Below are positions 18,320 to 27,453 of a stretch of DNA of 64,000 bases, one piece after another. The translations under genes were made by a program, and so were the position numbers. Positions within the stretch are counted from its first letter, which is position 1; every line of letters begins with the position of its first letter. Origin of the DNA: Legionella bozemanae (lineage in GTDB: Bacteria; Pseudomonadota; Gammaproteobacteria; Legionellales; Legionellaceae); NCBI RefSeq assembly GCF_001648595.1, contig NZ_LBAW01000010.1, forward strand, positions 62,001 to 126,000, written 5' to 3'. Below the pieces are notes generated by a model that worked only from the letters and a program-made list of their open reading frames with translations, did not search any database and had not been told where the DNA came from.

Positions 18320-19345
18320 ATGACAAATAACTATGAGCAGTTTGAACAACGCAAACAAGATCACATCAAATTGGCCTTAATGCCTGAAAATCAAACTACA
18401 GAGCTCAGTACATTTGATGGCATCAATCTGATTCATGATGCCTTGCCGGATTTAAATTTTGATGAAATCAGCATCAAAGGTTCCCGCTTTGGCCAAGCAG
18501 TTGAAAAACCTTTTCTTATTAGCTCCATGACTGCGGGCCATCGTCGTGCGCAACATATCAATCATAACCTGATTGAGGCGTGTGCATTGAATGGTTGGGC
18601 AATGGGGGTGGGCTCTCAAAGACGCGAACTTACCGACCCTAAAGCAGCATTTGAGTGGCAAGATTTACGTCGTAACTTCCCTCAAGTTAGCTTGTACAGC
18701 AATTTAGGAATAGCACAATTAATCACGACATCACTAAGTGAGATTCAACGCTTAACAGATGCCTTGCACGCCGATGCATTAATTATCCACTGTAATCCCT
18801 TGCAAGAATGCATGCAGCCTGAAGGCACAACCACCTATAAAGGGTGCTGGCAGGCTTTGGCAGACTTGGTTAAAAAATTACCCATCCCAATCATCGTCAA
18901 AGAAACAGGATGTGGTTTTTCTCATGGAACGATGGTACGTTTAAATGAAATCGGTATTGCCGCGATTGATGTCGGCGGCCTAGGAGGAACTCACTGGGGA
19001 CGAATTGAAGGGCATAGAGCAGCCCACGACCCTATTCGTCAACAGGCGGCAATTACCTTCCGCAACTGGGGAATTGATACTGTAACCTCAGTAAAACAAG
19101 CCGCAGCGCTAAATCCTTCTTTCGAAATTTGGGGTTCAGGCGGTGTCGTAAATGGTTTAAATGCCGCCAAGCTTTTTGCGCTTGGTGCAACAACCATTGG
19201 CTATGCGCGGCCCTTACTCGAAGCGGCCCTGGAGTCTTCTGAGCAGGTGAGTCTATGCATGCAAACAATTGAGTATGAGTTAAAAGTCGCTATGTTTTGT
19301 ACCGGGAGCCGCATTTTAAGCGATTTGTCCCAAAAATTGGGGTGA
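18320..19345 (+). CDS. fni: Isopentenyl-diphosphate delta-isomerase, type 2 (FMN-dependent)
   Basis: Interconverts isopentenyl and dimethylallyl diphosphate using reduced FMN, 341 aa, a typical type 2 length. The FMN-binding barrel shows SSMTAGH (about residues 70-76), GVGSQRREL (about 96-104), VKETGCGFSHG (about 193-203), DVGGLGGTHW (about 217-226) and GSGGV (about 273-277), in the order of the TIM-barrel family. Type 2 enzymes usually accompany the mevalonate route; no other mevalonate gene is in the window. It follows ribH closely and converges on the polymerase-like gene at 19388. Confidence 0.96.
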   Translation: MTNNYEQFEQRKQDHIKLALMPENQTTELSTFDGINLIHDALPDLNFDEISIKGSRFGQAVEKPFLISSMTAGHRRAQHINHNLIEACALNGWAMGVGSQRRELTDPKAAFEWQDLRRNFPQVSLYSNLGIAQLITTSLSEIQRLTDALHADALIIHCNPLQECMQPEGTTTYKGCWQALADLVKKLPIPIIVKETGCGFSHGTMVRLNEIGIAAIDVGGLGGTHWGRIEGHRAAHDPIRQQAAITFRNWGIDTVTSVKQAAALNPSFEIWGSGGVVNGLNAAKLFALGATTIGYARPLLEAALESSEQVSLCMQTIEYELKVAMFCTGSRILSDLSQKLG

Positions 19346-19387
19346 TACAAAATTATCATACTATCCCTTGTGCGATGCATACGACTC

Positions 19388-20908
19388 TCAACAGCTGTTT
19401 TGTGCCTCAATTTTTAGCCTTCCTTGCCGCATCGCGGTGACGTTTGGACACAGAGCATTCCACTTATGAATGAGTAATAACAATAATGAAGCTAAAATGA
19501 ATTCAGCGAAGTTAATTACACCTAAATAGGGAACATTTAATTCTGTTAGAAAAAATGCCAGCAAAAAACCTTGCTGTGATAAGAAATAAATATTTAGCCC
19601 CACTTGATAATAGAAAAACTGTATAAAATACATCAGTAAACAAATAACAAAAGTACCAAAACATACTATCAGAAAGCTATCAGAATAATTTAAAAGACCT
19701 ATCAAGCCAGGTAAAGAAGAAAACTTTGTTCCTGCCTTGATGTCCATATAACTCTGGGATATTTTTGAATAAAGACTGACTTCTTGTGTCGGCTTTTGAA
19801 AAATGGCCTTTTTAAACAAATCCCATCCCACATATGGATAGGCAGTTGTAGCCAAAATTCCTTCGATACCTACCCAACGGCTAATAGGTAATGACTTCAA
19901 TTGTTGCAACTGGAATTTCAGATTTGATTTATTATGTACTATTAACTTTTTCAGCGTTAATCCATCAGATTTTTTCTCTGCCTTTCTTGATTTTTTATCT
20001 GTGGATGTAGTCTTGTGCGAACTATTGGGGCTATAAAAATAGTAACTTCGCAACATACTCACAGCACCTAATGAGATAATTGCGAGAACAACATAGGTGA
20101 TTACTAATTTTTTATATTGAGTGACCAGAGAATAAAAACTCTCTTTGAATAAGATAAAAAAGCAAGGAATTATCCACATAATTAAAATAGAGCGGCTTAA
20201 AGTGGCCACTGAGATCAAACATGCAATAATTATTGCATAGTGCCAATTTTTATAATTCTGCGTTAAAGCATCCAAACCCATTAAATAAGCTATCAATAAG
20301 GGTAAGAAAAATATCCAGATCCACGATAACAGAAAATTAATATGGTAAGGAAAAATGACTGCAGGTGAAAGACCTATCATATAAAAATGGGTTTTGAAAT
20401 TAATACAGCTGATTCCTAGACTAATAAGAAGTAATAAAAGCCAAATTTTTTTGGGGTTCTTCAGATACCACTTAGGCACTTCTACTTGGCTTTTTAATGA
20501 TAGAGCGCCATTACTACTGTAAGAAAAACGACGATAGAGATAAAATAAAACATCGGCGGCTAAAATACCTAAAGCGGCATAACTTGCAACCATTAAAGCT
20601 ACATCCCAATACAATCCCAAGTTATGAACATCGTTCCAATAACCGGTAGGCTCTACAAATTCCACTCCTAATACTAAATAAAACATTAATTTCAGCCAAA
20701 CACCCAAAAATAACATGATTTTTAAGTAGAAAGATATATAGCTTTGCGCCAGGGATAAACTTGAAATTAATACGGTTAGCCATATTAAATCAAACACGAA
20801 ATAATAGAAGTCAGACCCTTTATAATGAGCAACGCCAAATAAAGAGAAAAAAAACAAACCCATTATTAAAATAATTGAATACTTCATTGATATCAATTTG
20901 CTTTGCAT
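19388..20908 (-). CDS. Wzy-like O-antigen/polysaccharide polymerase candidate
   Basis: 506 aa with ten or more hydrophobic segments and one large hydrophilic loop (about residues 295-400) before the last membrane helices. That is the topology expected of Wzy polymerases, which join lipid-linked repeat units in the periplasm. Sequence conservation in Wzy is too weak for a motif call, so the name rests on topology and place: it is the last gene of the minus arm that also carries the flippase and glycosyltransferases. A second ATG at 20887 (MKYSIILIMG) is an equally plausible start. No other polymerase-like gene is present in the locus, which strengthens the guess. Confidence 0.62.
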   Translation of the reverse strand: MQSKLISMKYSIILIMGLFFFSLFGVAHYKGSDFYYFVFDLIWLTVLISSLSLAQSYISFYLKIMLFLGVWLKLMFYLVLGVEFVEPTGYWNDVHNLGLYWDVALMVASYAALGILAADVLFYLYRRFSYSSNGALSLKSQVEVPKWYLKNPKKIWLLLLLISLGISCINFKTHFYMIGLSPAVIFPYHINFLLSWIWIFFLPLLIAYLMGLDALTQNYKNWHYAIIIACLISVATLSRSILIMWIIPCFFILFKESFYSLVTQYKKLVITYVVLAIISLGAVSMLRSYYFYSPNSSHKTTSTDKKSRKAEKKSDGLTLKKLIVHNKSNLKFQLQQLKSLPISRWVGIEGILATTAYPYVGWDLFKKAIFQKPTQEVSLYSKISQSYMDIKAGTKFSSLPGLIGLLNYSDSFLIVCFGTFVICLLMYFIQFFYYQVGLNIYFLSQQGFLLAFFLTELNVPYLGVINFAEFILASLLLLLIHKWNALCPNVTAMRQGRLKIEAQNSC

Positions 20909-21066
20909 TTTTTTCTCTCCATCTCACTTCGTGAAGTGCGTCAGTGAAACTAGAAAATGGCCCTTAAATGATTTTATAGTTGCCTTGCACACTCAAGCGA
21001 TTTTTTTTGTCTGTGCCTCACCATGCCTGCATCTCTTCAGGCTATCCATGTAGCACTATCTACTCC

Positions 21067-22041
21067 TCAGTTTTCAATTTTTTTGCTAACAGCAATTTTC
21101 CTGATACCTTGATCGAATATATTTCTTATGGCCCTAAAACATCGATGCAAACTTTTATTAAAAAGTGCATTAAAAATGATGTGGTATGTGTTTATTTTTG
21201 TAAGTTTCTGGGGCGCCAGTTTCATCGCTTGGAAAAAATACTTTATTCCCAATTTATATCGCCCTGACCGCCAGTGTGTTCTTCCAGAAATTAAATACGC
21301 TTGACTTAGAATCAATGGGGCCAATTCCAGCAATCTATTATCAGTAGTATCATTTAAAATATTTGACATTAATTTTACAAACTCATTCGCACGATCCAGC
21401 GAGGTATTCGCAAAACTTGCCGATTGTTCATGTACTCGGTGGCATCCAAGAACTACGGGCAACCTTATAAAAGTTCCTAACTTTGCCAGTCTTGTATGAT
21501 ATTCAAAATCACCAATCAAAGAGTAATTACTATCCCAACCACCCATTTTATTAAACGCAGATTTCAGAAAAAAAGATCCTACGGCAATTGGCGTTCCACC
21601 GCGAATAAGCATTTGATAATAATCGTAATCAGGTGTCGTTAGTTTTCTTATAAACTTGGATTGATTATCAATCAAAAGATTATCACCGTAGGTTAATACA
21701 ATGTTTGAATTTTTATTGAACTCAAGCACTGAAAGACTTACTGCGTTCGCCGCGAGTGTATCATCGGCACTCAAATACCCAATAATGGAACCTTTACTCA
21801 TTGCCCATCCTTTATTCAAGGTTCGAGCTTGTCCCATATTTTCATGGGTTTCATAAAAAAAACGGCCTTGATATTTTTTCAAAAAATCAGCTGTTCCATC
21901 TGTAGACCCATCGTCTAATACAATCAGTTCTATATTAGGATAATCTTGAGCTAAAACACTTTCTATTGCCTCTTCAAGATAGGGGAGAGCATTGTATGCA
22001 GGTATAACTATTGAAACTAACTGTTCTGCATTATCACCCAT
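21067..22041 (-). CDS. Glycosyltransferase, family 2 (GT-A)
   Basis: 324 aa inverting transferase predicted to add a sugar to the lipid-linked repeat unit at the cytoplasmic face. VSIVIPAYNALPYLEEAI (about residues 10-27) and VLDDGSTDGT (about 41-50) form the nucleotide-sugar site, and SADDT (about 94-98) is the metal-binding region. The region GDFEYHTRLA (about 177-186) fits the catalytic ED-like block. Its start overlaps the 3' end of the flippase gene by 25 bases, implying translational coupling. Donor and acceptor sugars are unknown. Confidence 0.9.
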   Translation of the reverse strand: MGDNAEQLVSIVIPAYNALPYLEEAIESVLAQDYPNIELIVLDDGSTDGTADFLKKYQGRFFYETHENMGQARTLNKGWAMSKGSIIGYLSADDTLAANAVSLSVLEFNKNSNIVLTYGDNLLIDNQSKFIRKLTTPDYDYYQMLIRGGTPIAVGSFFLKSAFNKMGGWDSNYSLIGDFEYHTRLAKLGTFIRLPVVLGCHRVHEQSASFANTSLDRANEFVKLMSNILNDTTDNRLLELAPLILSQAYLISGRTHWRSGRYKLGIKYFFQAMKLAPQKLTKINTYHIIFNALFNKSLHRCFRAIRNIFDQGIRKIAVSKKIEN

Positions 22042-23300
22042 GATTTCTCCCTACCCTTAAAATAAAACAAAGAAATACTCATCATAAACACCCAGTAAAT
22101 AAAATAGGTCAGGGCAAAAGCATAAGTCACTCCCACTAATCCAAATTGTCTTAAAAATATATGGCCAAGGAGTATAAATATTAGCCCAATTATACATTCC
22201 CCGACAATGTACTCTTTCGTTTTAGATTTTGCAAGAAGCAAGTACGTATAGGTCCACCCTGCTATTTTAAAAAAATCACCAATCAATTGGTACAAAAATA
22301 AATTCTCAGCAGCAATAAATGTATCGTCATAAAATATTAAGAGGATTATTTTGCGTGAAATATAAATAACAAACAGCATGAGTGCAATTAAGGAAAACAA
22401 TATCTTTTGCACTCGTCTCATTTCTTCTTTTAAAGAAGTGTTGTCTTCTAATTGCGATAATTTGGGTAAATAATAAGTAGTAAGAATCGTTGTAACAAAC
22501 AATAAATAAGCATCAGATAATCTGAGCACAGATTGCCACATGCCAACGGCATCCCATCCATATAATGTATGAATATCGTTCCGAACAAATACTTGGGACA
22601 ATGGAACAGTGAGCGTACTTACAATGGTCATTAACGAATAATGCAACAATTTAACCAACTGCGCTTTTTCAATGCGAAATGAAAATAAAGAGCGAAACCA
22701 TTTTTCACGATAAACAAACCCATAGGCAATAAGAAAAGTAATTCCCTGAGATAAAACAAATGCTCCGAGCGCCCCTTTTAACTGATAATAGTTGGTAAAG
22801 AAAGCAATTAGAATCAAACTCACAATGCTGCTTAAAACATTAACACAAACCAATAGTTTTATTTTGCCTAACCCATTAATAATTGATGTGATGAATAGAT
22901 AAATTGCAGTAAAAGCTTGTGCTATCAATAACCATTGCAGCAAATAGAGATAATCTGTTGCCCCTAAAAACATATGCGCAAGAGAAGTGCTAAAAAGAAG
23001 GGTGAGCCCGATTACCAGACAGGAACAAAAGAGCGTATAACAAAATGCTGTAGATAAGAATGAATAAAATTTTTCTGGCAAATTAGTATATTCCGCAACA
23101 TATTTAATGACTCCTAATGTAACCCCGCCTCCAGCAACTACTGAAATCACATTAGCAATAGCCATAAACTGCCCCAATACACCAACCCCTTTTGGACCAG
23201 TATAAAGAGCCACTATTTTCAAGGACAAAACACCAATGAGAACTTTAATTAATGTAGAAGCACCTGATAAAATTGATGTCTGAACTAACTTACCTTTCAT
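22017..23300 (-). CDS. wzx: Polysaccharide repeat-unit flippase (Wzx, MOP superfamily)
   Basis: 427 aa with about twelve hydrophobic segments. The N-terminus (SGASTLIKVLIGVLSLK) and the membrane layout fit the Wzx/O-antigen translocase family, nearest by eye to the WzxE type. It would move undecaprenyl-linked oligosaccharide from the cytoplasmic to the periplasmic leaflet. It sits between two glycosyltransferase genes and overlaps the downstream one. Wzx, Wzy-like and an initiating transferase together indicate a Wzy-dependent assembly route. Confidence 0.85.
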   Translation of the reverse strand: MKGKLVQTSILSGASTLIKVLIGVLSLKIVALYTGPKGVGVLGQFMAIANVISVVAGGGVTLGVIKYVAEYTNLPEKFYSFLSTAFCYTLFCSCLVIGLTLLFSTSLAHMFLGATDYLYLLQWLLIAQAFTAIYLFITSIINGLGKIKLLVCVNVLSSIVSLILIAFFTNYYQLKGALGAFVLSQGITFLIAYGFVYREKWFRSLFSFRIEKAQLVKLLHYSLMTIVSTLTVPLSQVFVRNDIHTLYGWDAVGMWQSVLRLSDAYLLFVTTILTTYYLPKLSQLEDNTSLKEEMRRVQKILFSLIALMLFVIYISRKIILLIFYDDTFIAAENLFLYQLIGDFFKIAGWTYTYLLLAKSKTKEYIVGECIIGLIFILLGHIFLRQFGLVGVTYAFALTYFIYWVFMMSISLFYFKGREKSWVIMQNS

Positions 23301-23365
23301 TTTACGATCTCTTGGAATCTATCATGCAGAATCTCCTGTCTTTCCTTTGTAAGGAAATCCTACTT

Positions 23366-24418
23366 TTAAACCCAGCTGTTTCCAGGGGAATTATCCAGCT
23401 TTTTTCTCCAAAACAACATCTCTTCAATAATTTCATCCCACGTTTTTAAATGGCGGGTAGAAATATTATCTTTTTTAATATGGAGCATCGTTCTTTGCAA
23501 ATTTTCAACAGACAACGTCTCAAAACTCATTCCTTTTAATAACTCTCTATGAGGCCCTATGTCTGAAATATATGATTCCTCGGCAAGAAATACACCTTCT
23601 GATACGCCGTTAGAAGAGTTCTCAATGTGGGTAGTTGAAATGTAATATTTGGTCTTCAAAAGGCTATTGAGCACCTCTTCTCTTGGTACGAAGCCCTTGA
23701 TGATAATATTCTTATTCGTTTTCAGACTCGCAGGAATAGACTTTTCATCACCAATGATTATCAACTTCAGTTCAGGGTTATTTTTTCTAAGGCTTTCATA
23801 TACGTGGAACGAATCTTCTACCGCTTTATAGCGATAGGTGCCTATAACTGTCGCAATATTATCTCTTTCTTTTGGTTGTTCTTTTAAATTTAAAAATGAT
23901 AACTCTTGATCACTCCCATTCATTGACAAAACCTTTCTTGATGAATATTTATCATCAATAAAGCTTAAAGAAAAATTTGATTCTGCAGAAATGACATCCG
24001 CATGTTCGAAATTTTTTTTAATTCGTGAACCAAGACAGGTAAATTTCAACTTGTCAGATAAAGATAAGGGAATATTACGGGTGCACAAAGGTAAAATATT
24101 GCTTAAATGAAACCAATTTATTTTTCCAAACTTATAATATATTGGAATACCATATGAATAATAAAATTCTGGCGTCCCTATGTCTTTTTGAAAATCGTTT
24201 AAATAAAAACAATCATTGAATAACCTTTGCAATTTGGATTGTTTTACAATGATGTACTGATTATTAGGAAATTGTTTTACCAAATACTGACAGAATGGAT
24301 GAATAATAAAGTAAGCGCCCCCATTTTGGTTAAACCACTTTGCAAAAGCAACAAGCCTGTTGACCCCCCCACCAAGATAAGAGACCGAAAAATTAAAAAG
24401 GAACTTATTTTTTAGCAT
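23366..24418 (-). CDS. Glycosyltransferase, family 1/4-like (GT-B)
   Basis: 350 aa. The N-terminal domain has SYLGGGVNRLVAFAKWFN (about residues 13-30), the usual acceptor-side glycine motif. The C-terminal domain has VIGTYRYKAVEDSF (about 189-202), LKLIIIGD (about 214-221) and a late acidic SNGVSEGVFLAEE (about 267-279), which replaces the classic E-x7-E block. It overlaps the upstream SDR gene by seven bases. No signal peptide. The donor is unknown, and the family placement is by fold pattern only. Confidence 0.72.
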   Translation of the reverse strand: MLKNKFLFNFSVSYLGGGVNRLVAFAKWFNQNGGAYFIIHPFCQYLVKQFPNNQYIIVKQSKLQRLFNDCFYLNDFQKDIGTPEFYYSYGIPIYYKFGKINWFHLSNILPLCTRNIPLSLSDKLKFTCLGSRIKKNFEHADVISAESNFSLSFIDDKYSSRKVLSMNGSDQELSFLNLKEQPKERDNIATVIGTYRYKAVEDSFHVYESLRKNNPELKLIIIGDEKSIPASLKTNKNIIIKGFVPREEVLNSLLKTKYYISTTHIENSSNGVSEGVFLAEESYISDIGPHRELLKGMSFETLSVENLQRTMLHIKKDNISTRHLKTWDEIIEEMLFWRKKLDNSPGNSWV

Positions 24419-25266
24419 GCGCTAACCTTACTTAATAGTTGCTGTTCCAAGTATGAAAAAACCGAGATGTAATGATGTTTCCCAAGACATTTTTCCGCTA
24501 ATTTAACATTGGCTATAGAAACGCTTATTTCATTGATATTATCTGCATAATCCACGTTCAATGAAATGCCTTTGCTTTGTAACGTTGCAATGAGTGTGCT
24601 TGTTGAAATACCTTGACCACTGGCAATATTTAAAACAGGAATACCCGTTACAGTTAATAATCGTTCATAAGCCCAAGCGATATCATCAACATGAATATAA
24701 TCGCGTATGGCTTGTCCTTTATTAAATAATGTGATTCTTTTTTCTGAAAAGGAGGCATCGAGCACGCGAAAAATCATTGAAAATGTATCCTCTTGCCCAC
24801 CGTATATATTGAAAATTCGCGCAAGGGTATATTCAATTTTATGCTTGTTACAATAAAATGAAATTAATTGTTCGCAAGCAAATTTTAAAGCACCATGCAT
24901 ATTCATAGGCGATGCGGGCATTGTTTCAAGGCAATTTTCATTAGAATTAGCGCCATAGACAGAACTACTGCTTGTATAAATTATTTTGTTAATTTTGGTT
25001 GCATGAGCACTAAGAATATCCAAAATAACAGCAAGATTCGCAATCGAATTCTTTACTATTGTTTCAGAATTTACTTTGAAAAGTTCTGTTGATTTTTGAA
25101 AACAATTTAAAATGACGTTACAACGATCCGTGCTGTTGATCAGATCAATTAATAATAATGGTGTCGCTACAATGTCTGCCGAAGAAAGCACCACACACTG
25201 AGTCTTGCCCAATTTTTTTAGTAACGCATTTGAAAGATTACCTCGTCCAATAAGGATTGTTTTCAT
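24412..25266 (-). CDS. NAD(P)-dependent sugar epimerase/dehydratase (extended SDR) with altered catalytic Tyr
   Basis: 284 aa. The nucleotide loop is IGRGNLSNAL (about residues 5-14), the Ser/Thr site TSSSSVYG (about 99-106), and substrate-side blocks ARIFNIYGG and DYIHVDDIAWAY are present, as in UDP-sugar 4-epimerases. In place of YxxxK the sequence is HGALK: His124 (codon at 24895-24897) with Lys128 retained. That may lower or change activity. The start overlaps the stop of the sugar transferase gene (TAATG). It may act with the transferase to supply or modify the first sugar. Confidence 0.8.
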   Translation of the reverse strand: MKTILIGRGNLSNALLKKLGKTQCVVLSSADIVATPLLLIDLINSTDRCNVILNCFQKSTELFKVNSETIVKNSIANLAVILDILSAHATKINKIIYTSSSSVYGANSNENCLETMPASPMNMHGALKFACEQLISFYCNKHKIEYTLARIFNIYGGQEDTFSMIFRVLDASFSEKRITLFNKGQAIRDYIHVDDIAWAYERLLTVTGIPVLNIASGQGISTSTLIATLQSKGISLNVDYADNINEISVSIANVKLAEKCLGKHHYISVFSYLEQQLLSKVSAC

Positions 25267-25871
25267 TATCTTGCTCCGAAACCAGTAAATATAACTCTTA
25301 TGGTTTTTAAAATAATTTGAATGTCCAATAAAAGCGATAAATTCTTCACATATTCCAGATCGTAAGATACTTTAATTTTTGTAGCATCTTCAGAATCCGC
25401 ATACCCCATTTTAACTTGGGCATAACCAGTAATTCCGGGTTTAACGAGGTGTCTTACATTATAATCTGCAATAGTTTTAGTATATTTTTCAGCAAGCTGC
25501 ATCGGTTCCGGCCTAGGACCAATTAAGCTCATGTTGCCTATTAATATATTTAAAAACTGAGGTAACTCATCGAGACGACGCTTGCGAATAATTTGGCCAA
25601 ATTTAGTTACCCTGGGATCATTTTCTGAGGCATAAATTAGCTTTTGATTGTCATTACGCATCGTTCTAAATTTATACATTCTAAAGGCCTGATTGCCTCG
25701 CCCCATTCGGTCTTGTATAAAAAAAATAGGACGCCCCATAGTAATTAAAATAATAAAAGAAATAACGAAAAACACAGGACTTAATAGAATTAAGATGCAC
25801 AAAGAAAAAACTCTTTCAAGAAATGAACGAATGAAAAGGTAAAACTTAGTGCGTCCTTTTAAGCGGTCCAT
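25266..25871 (-). CDS. Initiating phosphoglycosyl transferase (PglC/WcaJ-type sugar transferase)
   Basis: 201 aa, about the size of the minimal monotopic PglC core. It would transfer a sugar-1-phosphate from a UDP-sugar to undecaprenyl phosphate, the first step of repeat-unit synthesis. One membrane helix lies at about residues 18-42. The catalytic region contains MYKFRTMRND (about 65-74), RKRRLDELPQFLN (about 96-108, with the catalytic Asp-Glu pair) and MSLIGPRPE (about 114-122). It is the first gene of the minus arm. A weak promoter (GTTCAA complement at 25931-25936 and TATACC at 25910-25915) is possible upstream. Confidence 0.93.
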   Translation of the reverse strand: MDRLKGRTKFYLFIRSFLERVFSLCILILLSPVFFVISFIILITMGRPIFFIQDRMGRGNQAFRMYKFRTMRNDNQKLIYASENDPRVTKFGQIIRKRRLDELPQFLNILIGNMSLIGPRPEPMQLAEKYTKTIADYNVRHLVKPGITGYAQVKMGYADSEDATKIKVSYDLEYVKNLSLLLDIQIILKTIRVIFTGFGAR

Positions 25872-26217
25872 ATGTATAAAATCTCTTCACCTGGAAAATA
25901 GTGGGATAGGGTATACTGAGTAACTCCATAGTTCAAGTACGCATTTCCCTTAACATGCGCCTTTAGTTAATTCTGATGAGAAAAACTTTGTAATCATGCA
26001 ATAAATAAAGAAATACACAATGAATTGCGCTCACTATGCCTAGAAAATTAAATAGTTTTATGTGTCCTTGATTATTATTGGCCAAAAGATAATGCTGTTG
26101 TATCTGTTTCTATTTTAATCGTTAGGGCTTGTTTTTTGCTGGTTTTATTTCTAGTATGTTGCCTGGTTAATTGAGCTCTATTTGGCTTTTTTTTATTAAA
26201 TTTGGATAAGTGATTTA
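25872..26217. promoter_or_regulatory. Divergent control region of the polysaccharide locus
   Basis: The two arms of the locus start on either side of this 346-bp AT-rich gap. On the minus strand TTGAAC (25936-25931) and TATACC (25915-25910) are spaced 15 bp, short of ideal. On the plus strand no convincing -35/-10 pair stands out. I see no JUMPstart element and no gene here. Confidence 0.4.
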
Positions 26218-27453
26218 ATGAGGATTTTATTAATTTCACAATATTTTTGGCCTGAGACATTTATTATCAATGAGTTAGTTGAAACTTTGACTCAGCAAGG
26301 CCATACAATAAAAGTATTAACGGGCAAACCCAATTATCCTAATGGAGAAATCTTTGCAGGGTATACAAAAAAAGGAATTGTTTCTGAAAGTTTTATACCC
26401 GGTGTCACCGTATTTAGAGCACCTCTCCGAAGCCGCGGTAAGGGTGGGGCAAAAAATCTTATTTTAAATTACTTGTCTTTTGTGATGAATGGATTGCGTT
26501 TTTTTCCTTCTGCGATAAAAGGCGAATCATATGATGTTGTTTTCGCTTTCGGTTTATCCCCCATCACATCCATAATTCCCGCCATTTTCCTGAAATGGCG
26601 TTTGAAGAGCCACCTTGCTGTATGGATTCAAGATTTATGGCCCGAGAGTTTAAAAGCCACCGGTTTTATTCGAAACCCATTTCTACTGTGGCTGGTTGGG
26701 CAATTGGTGCGCGCAATTTATTATTGTTCCGATACAATTCTAGCTCAGTCGCATGCATTCAAAGCACCTATTTCGCGCTATGCAAAAGAAAACAAAATAG
26801 TTTATTATCCTAACTCGTATAATGATTCCAATAGTGCAACAACGGATGTACCTCAAATACCAGAAAATCTGTTGAATGAATTGAACTCCAAATTTTGTGT
26901 TGTATTTGCAGGAAATTTGGGAATTGCTCAGTCCCTACCTACTTTAGTAGATGCAGCAGAGCAATTGCAAGACTTACCCGATTTTCGTTTGGTTTTTGTA
27001 GGTAGCGGCAGTATGTCTGAATGGCTCAGCCAGCAAAAAAAGGAAAAAAAGCTAGATAATATTATCATAGCAGGGAGATTTCCTGCCCTGGAAATGCCGC
27101 ATATATTGAGTCGTGCAGCAGCATTGCTTGTAAGTTTAAAAAAAGATGAAATCTTTTCTTATACTATCCCAAGTAAAATTCAGGCTTATCTGGCAGCAGG
27201 AAAGCCAATTATTGCTGCTCTGGATGGGGAAGCTGCGCGTGTTGTTGAAAGAGCAGAAGCCGGTTTGACTTGTCCTTCTGAAGATTCCCAAGGGCTTGCT
27301 CAATGTATTCGGACGATTTATAAGCTGAGTCCTATAGAGCGCAATAAAATGGGAGCATCAGGGAGAGCTTATTTTCTCGAGAACTTTAACATGCCGACTC
27401 AAGCAAACAAGTTAATTGAGATTTTAAATGAGAGGATAAAATCAGCAAAATGA
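26218..27453 (+). CDS. WbuB-like glycosyltransferase, family 4
   Basis: 411 aa GT-B retaining transferase. It starts MRILLISQYFWPETFIIN, the typical opening of the WbuB group that moves N-acetyl-L-fucosamine or its relatives. IQDLWPESL (about residues 136-144), VVFAGNLGIAQSLPTLVDAA (about 227-246) and the C-terminal PSKIQAYLAAGKPIIA (about 318-333) fit the donor-binding E/S block. It immediately precedes and overlaps (by four bases) the three sugar-nucleotide genes whose product it probably uses. It is cytoplasmic, facing the membrane. Confidence 0.88.
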   Translation: MRILLISQYFWPETFIINELVETLTQQGHTIKVLTGKPNYPNGEIFAGYTKKGIVSESFIPGVTVFRAPLRSRGKGGAKNLILNYLSFVMNGLRFFPSAIKGESYDVVFAFGLSPITSIIPAIFLKWRLKSHLAVWIQDLWPESLKATGFIRNPFLLWLVGQLVRAIYYCSDTILAQSHAFKAPISRYAKENKIVYYPNSYNDSNSATTDVPQIPENLLNELNSKFCVVFAGNLGIAQSLPTLVDAAEQLQDLPDFRLVFVGSGSMSEWLSQQKKEKKLDNIIIAGRFPALEMPHILSRAAALLVSLKKDEIFSYTIPSKIQAYLAAGKPIIAALDGEAARVVERAEAGLTCPSEDSQGLAQCIRTIYKLSPIERNKMGASGRAYFLENFNMPTQANKLIEILNERIKSAK

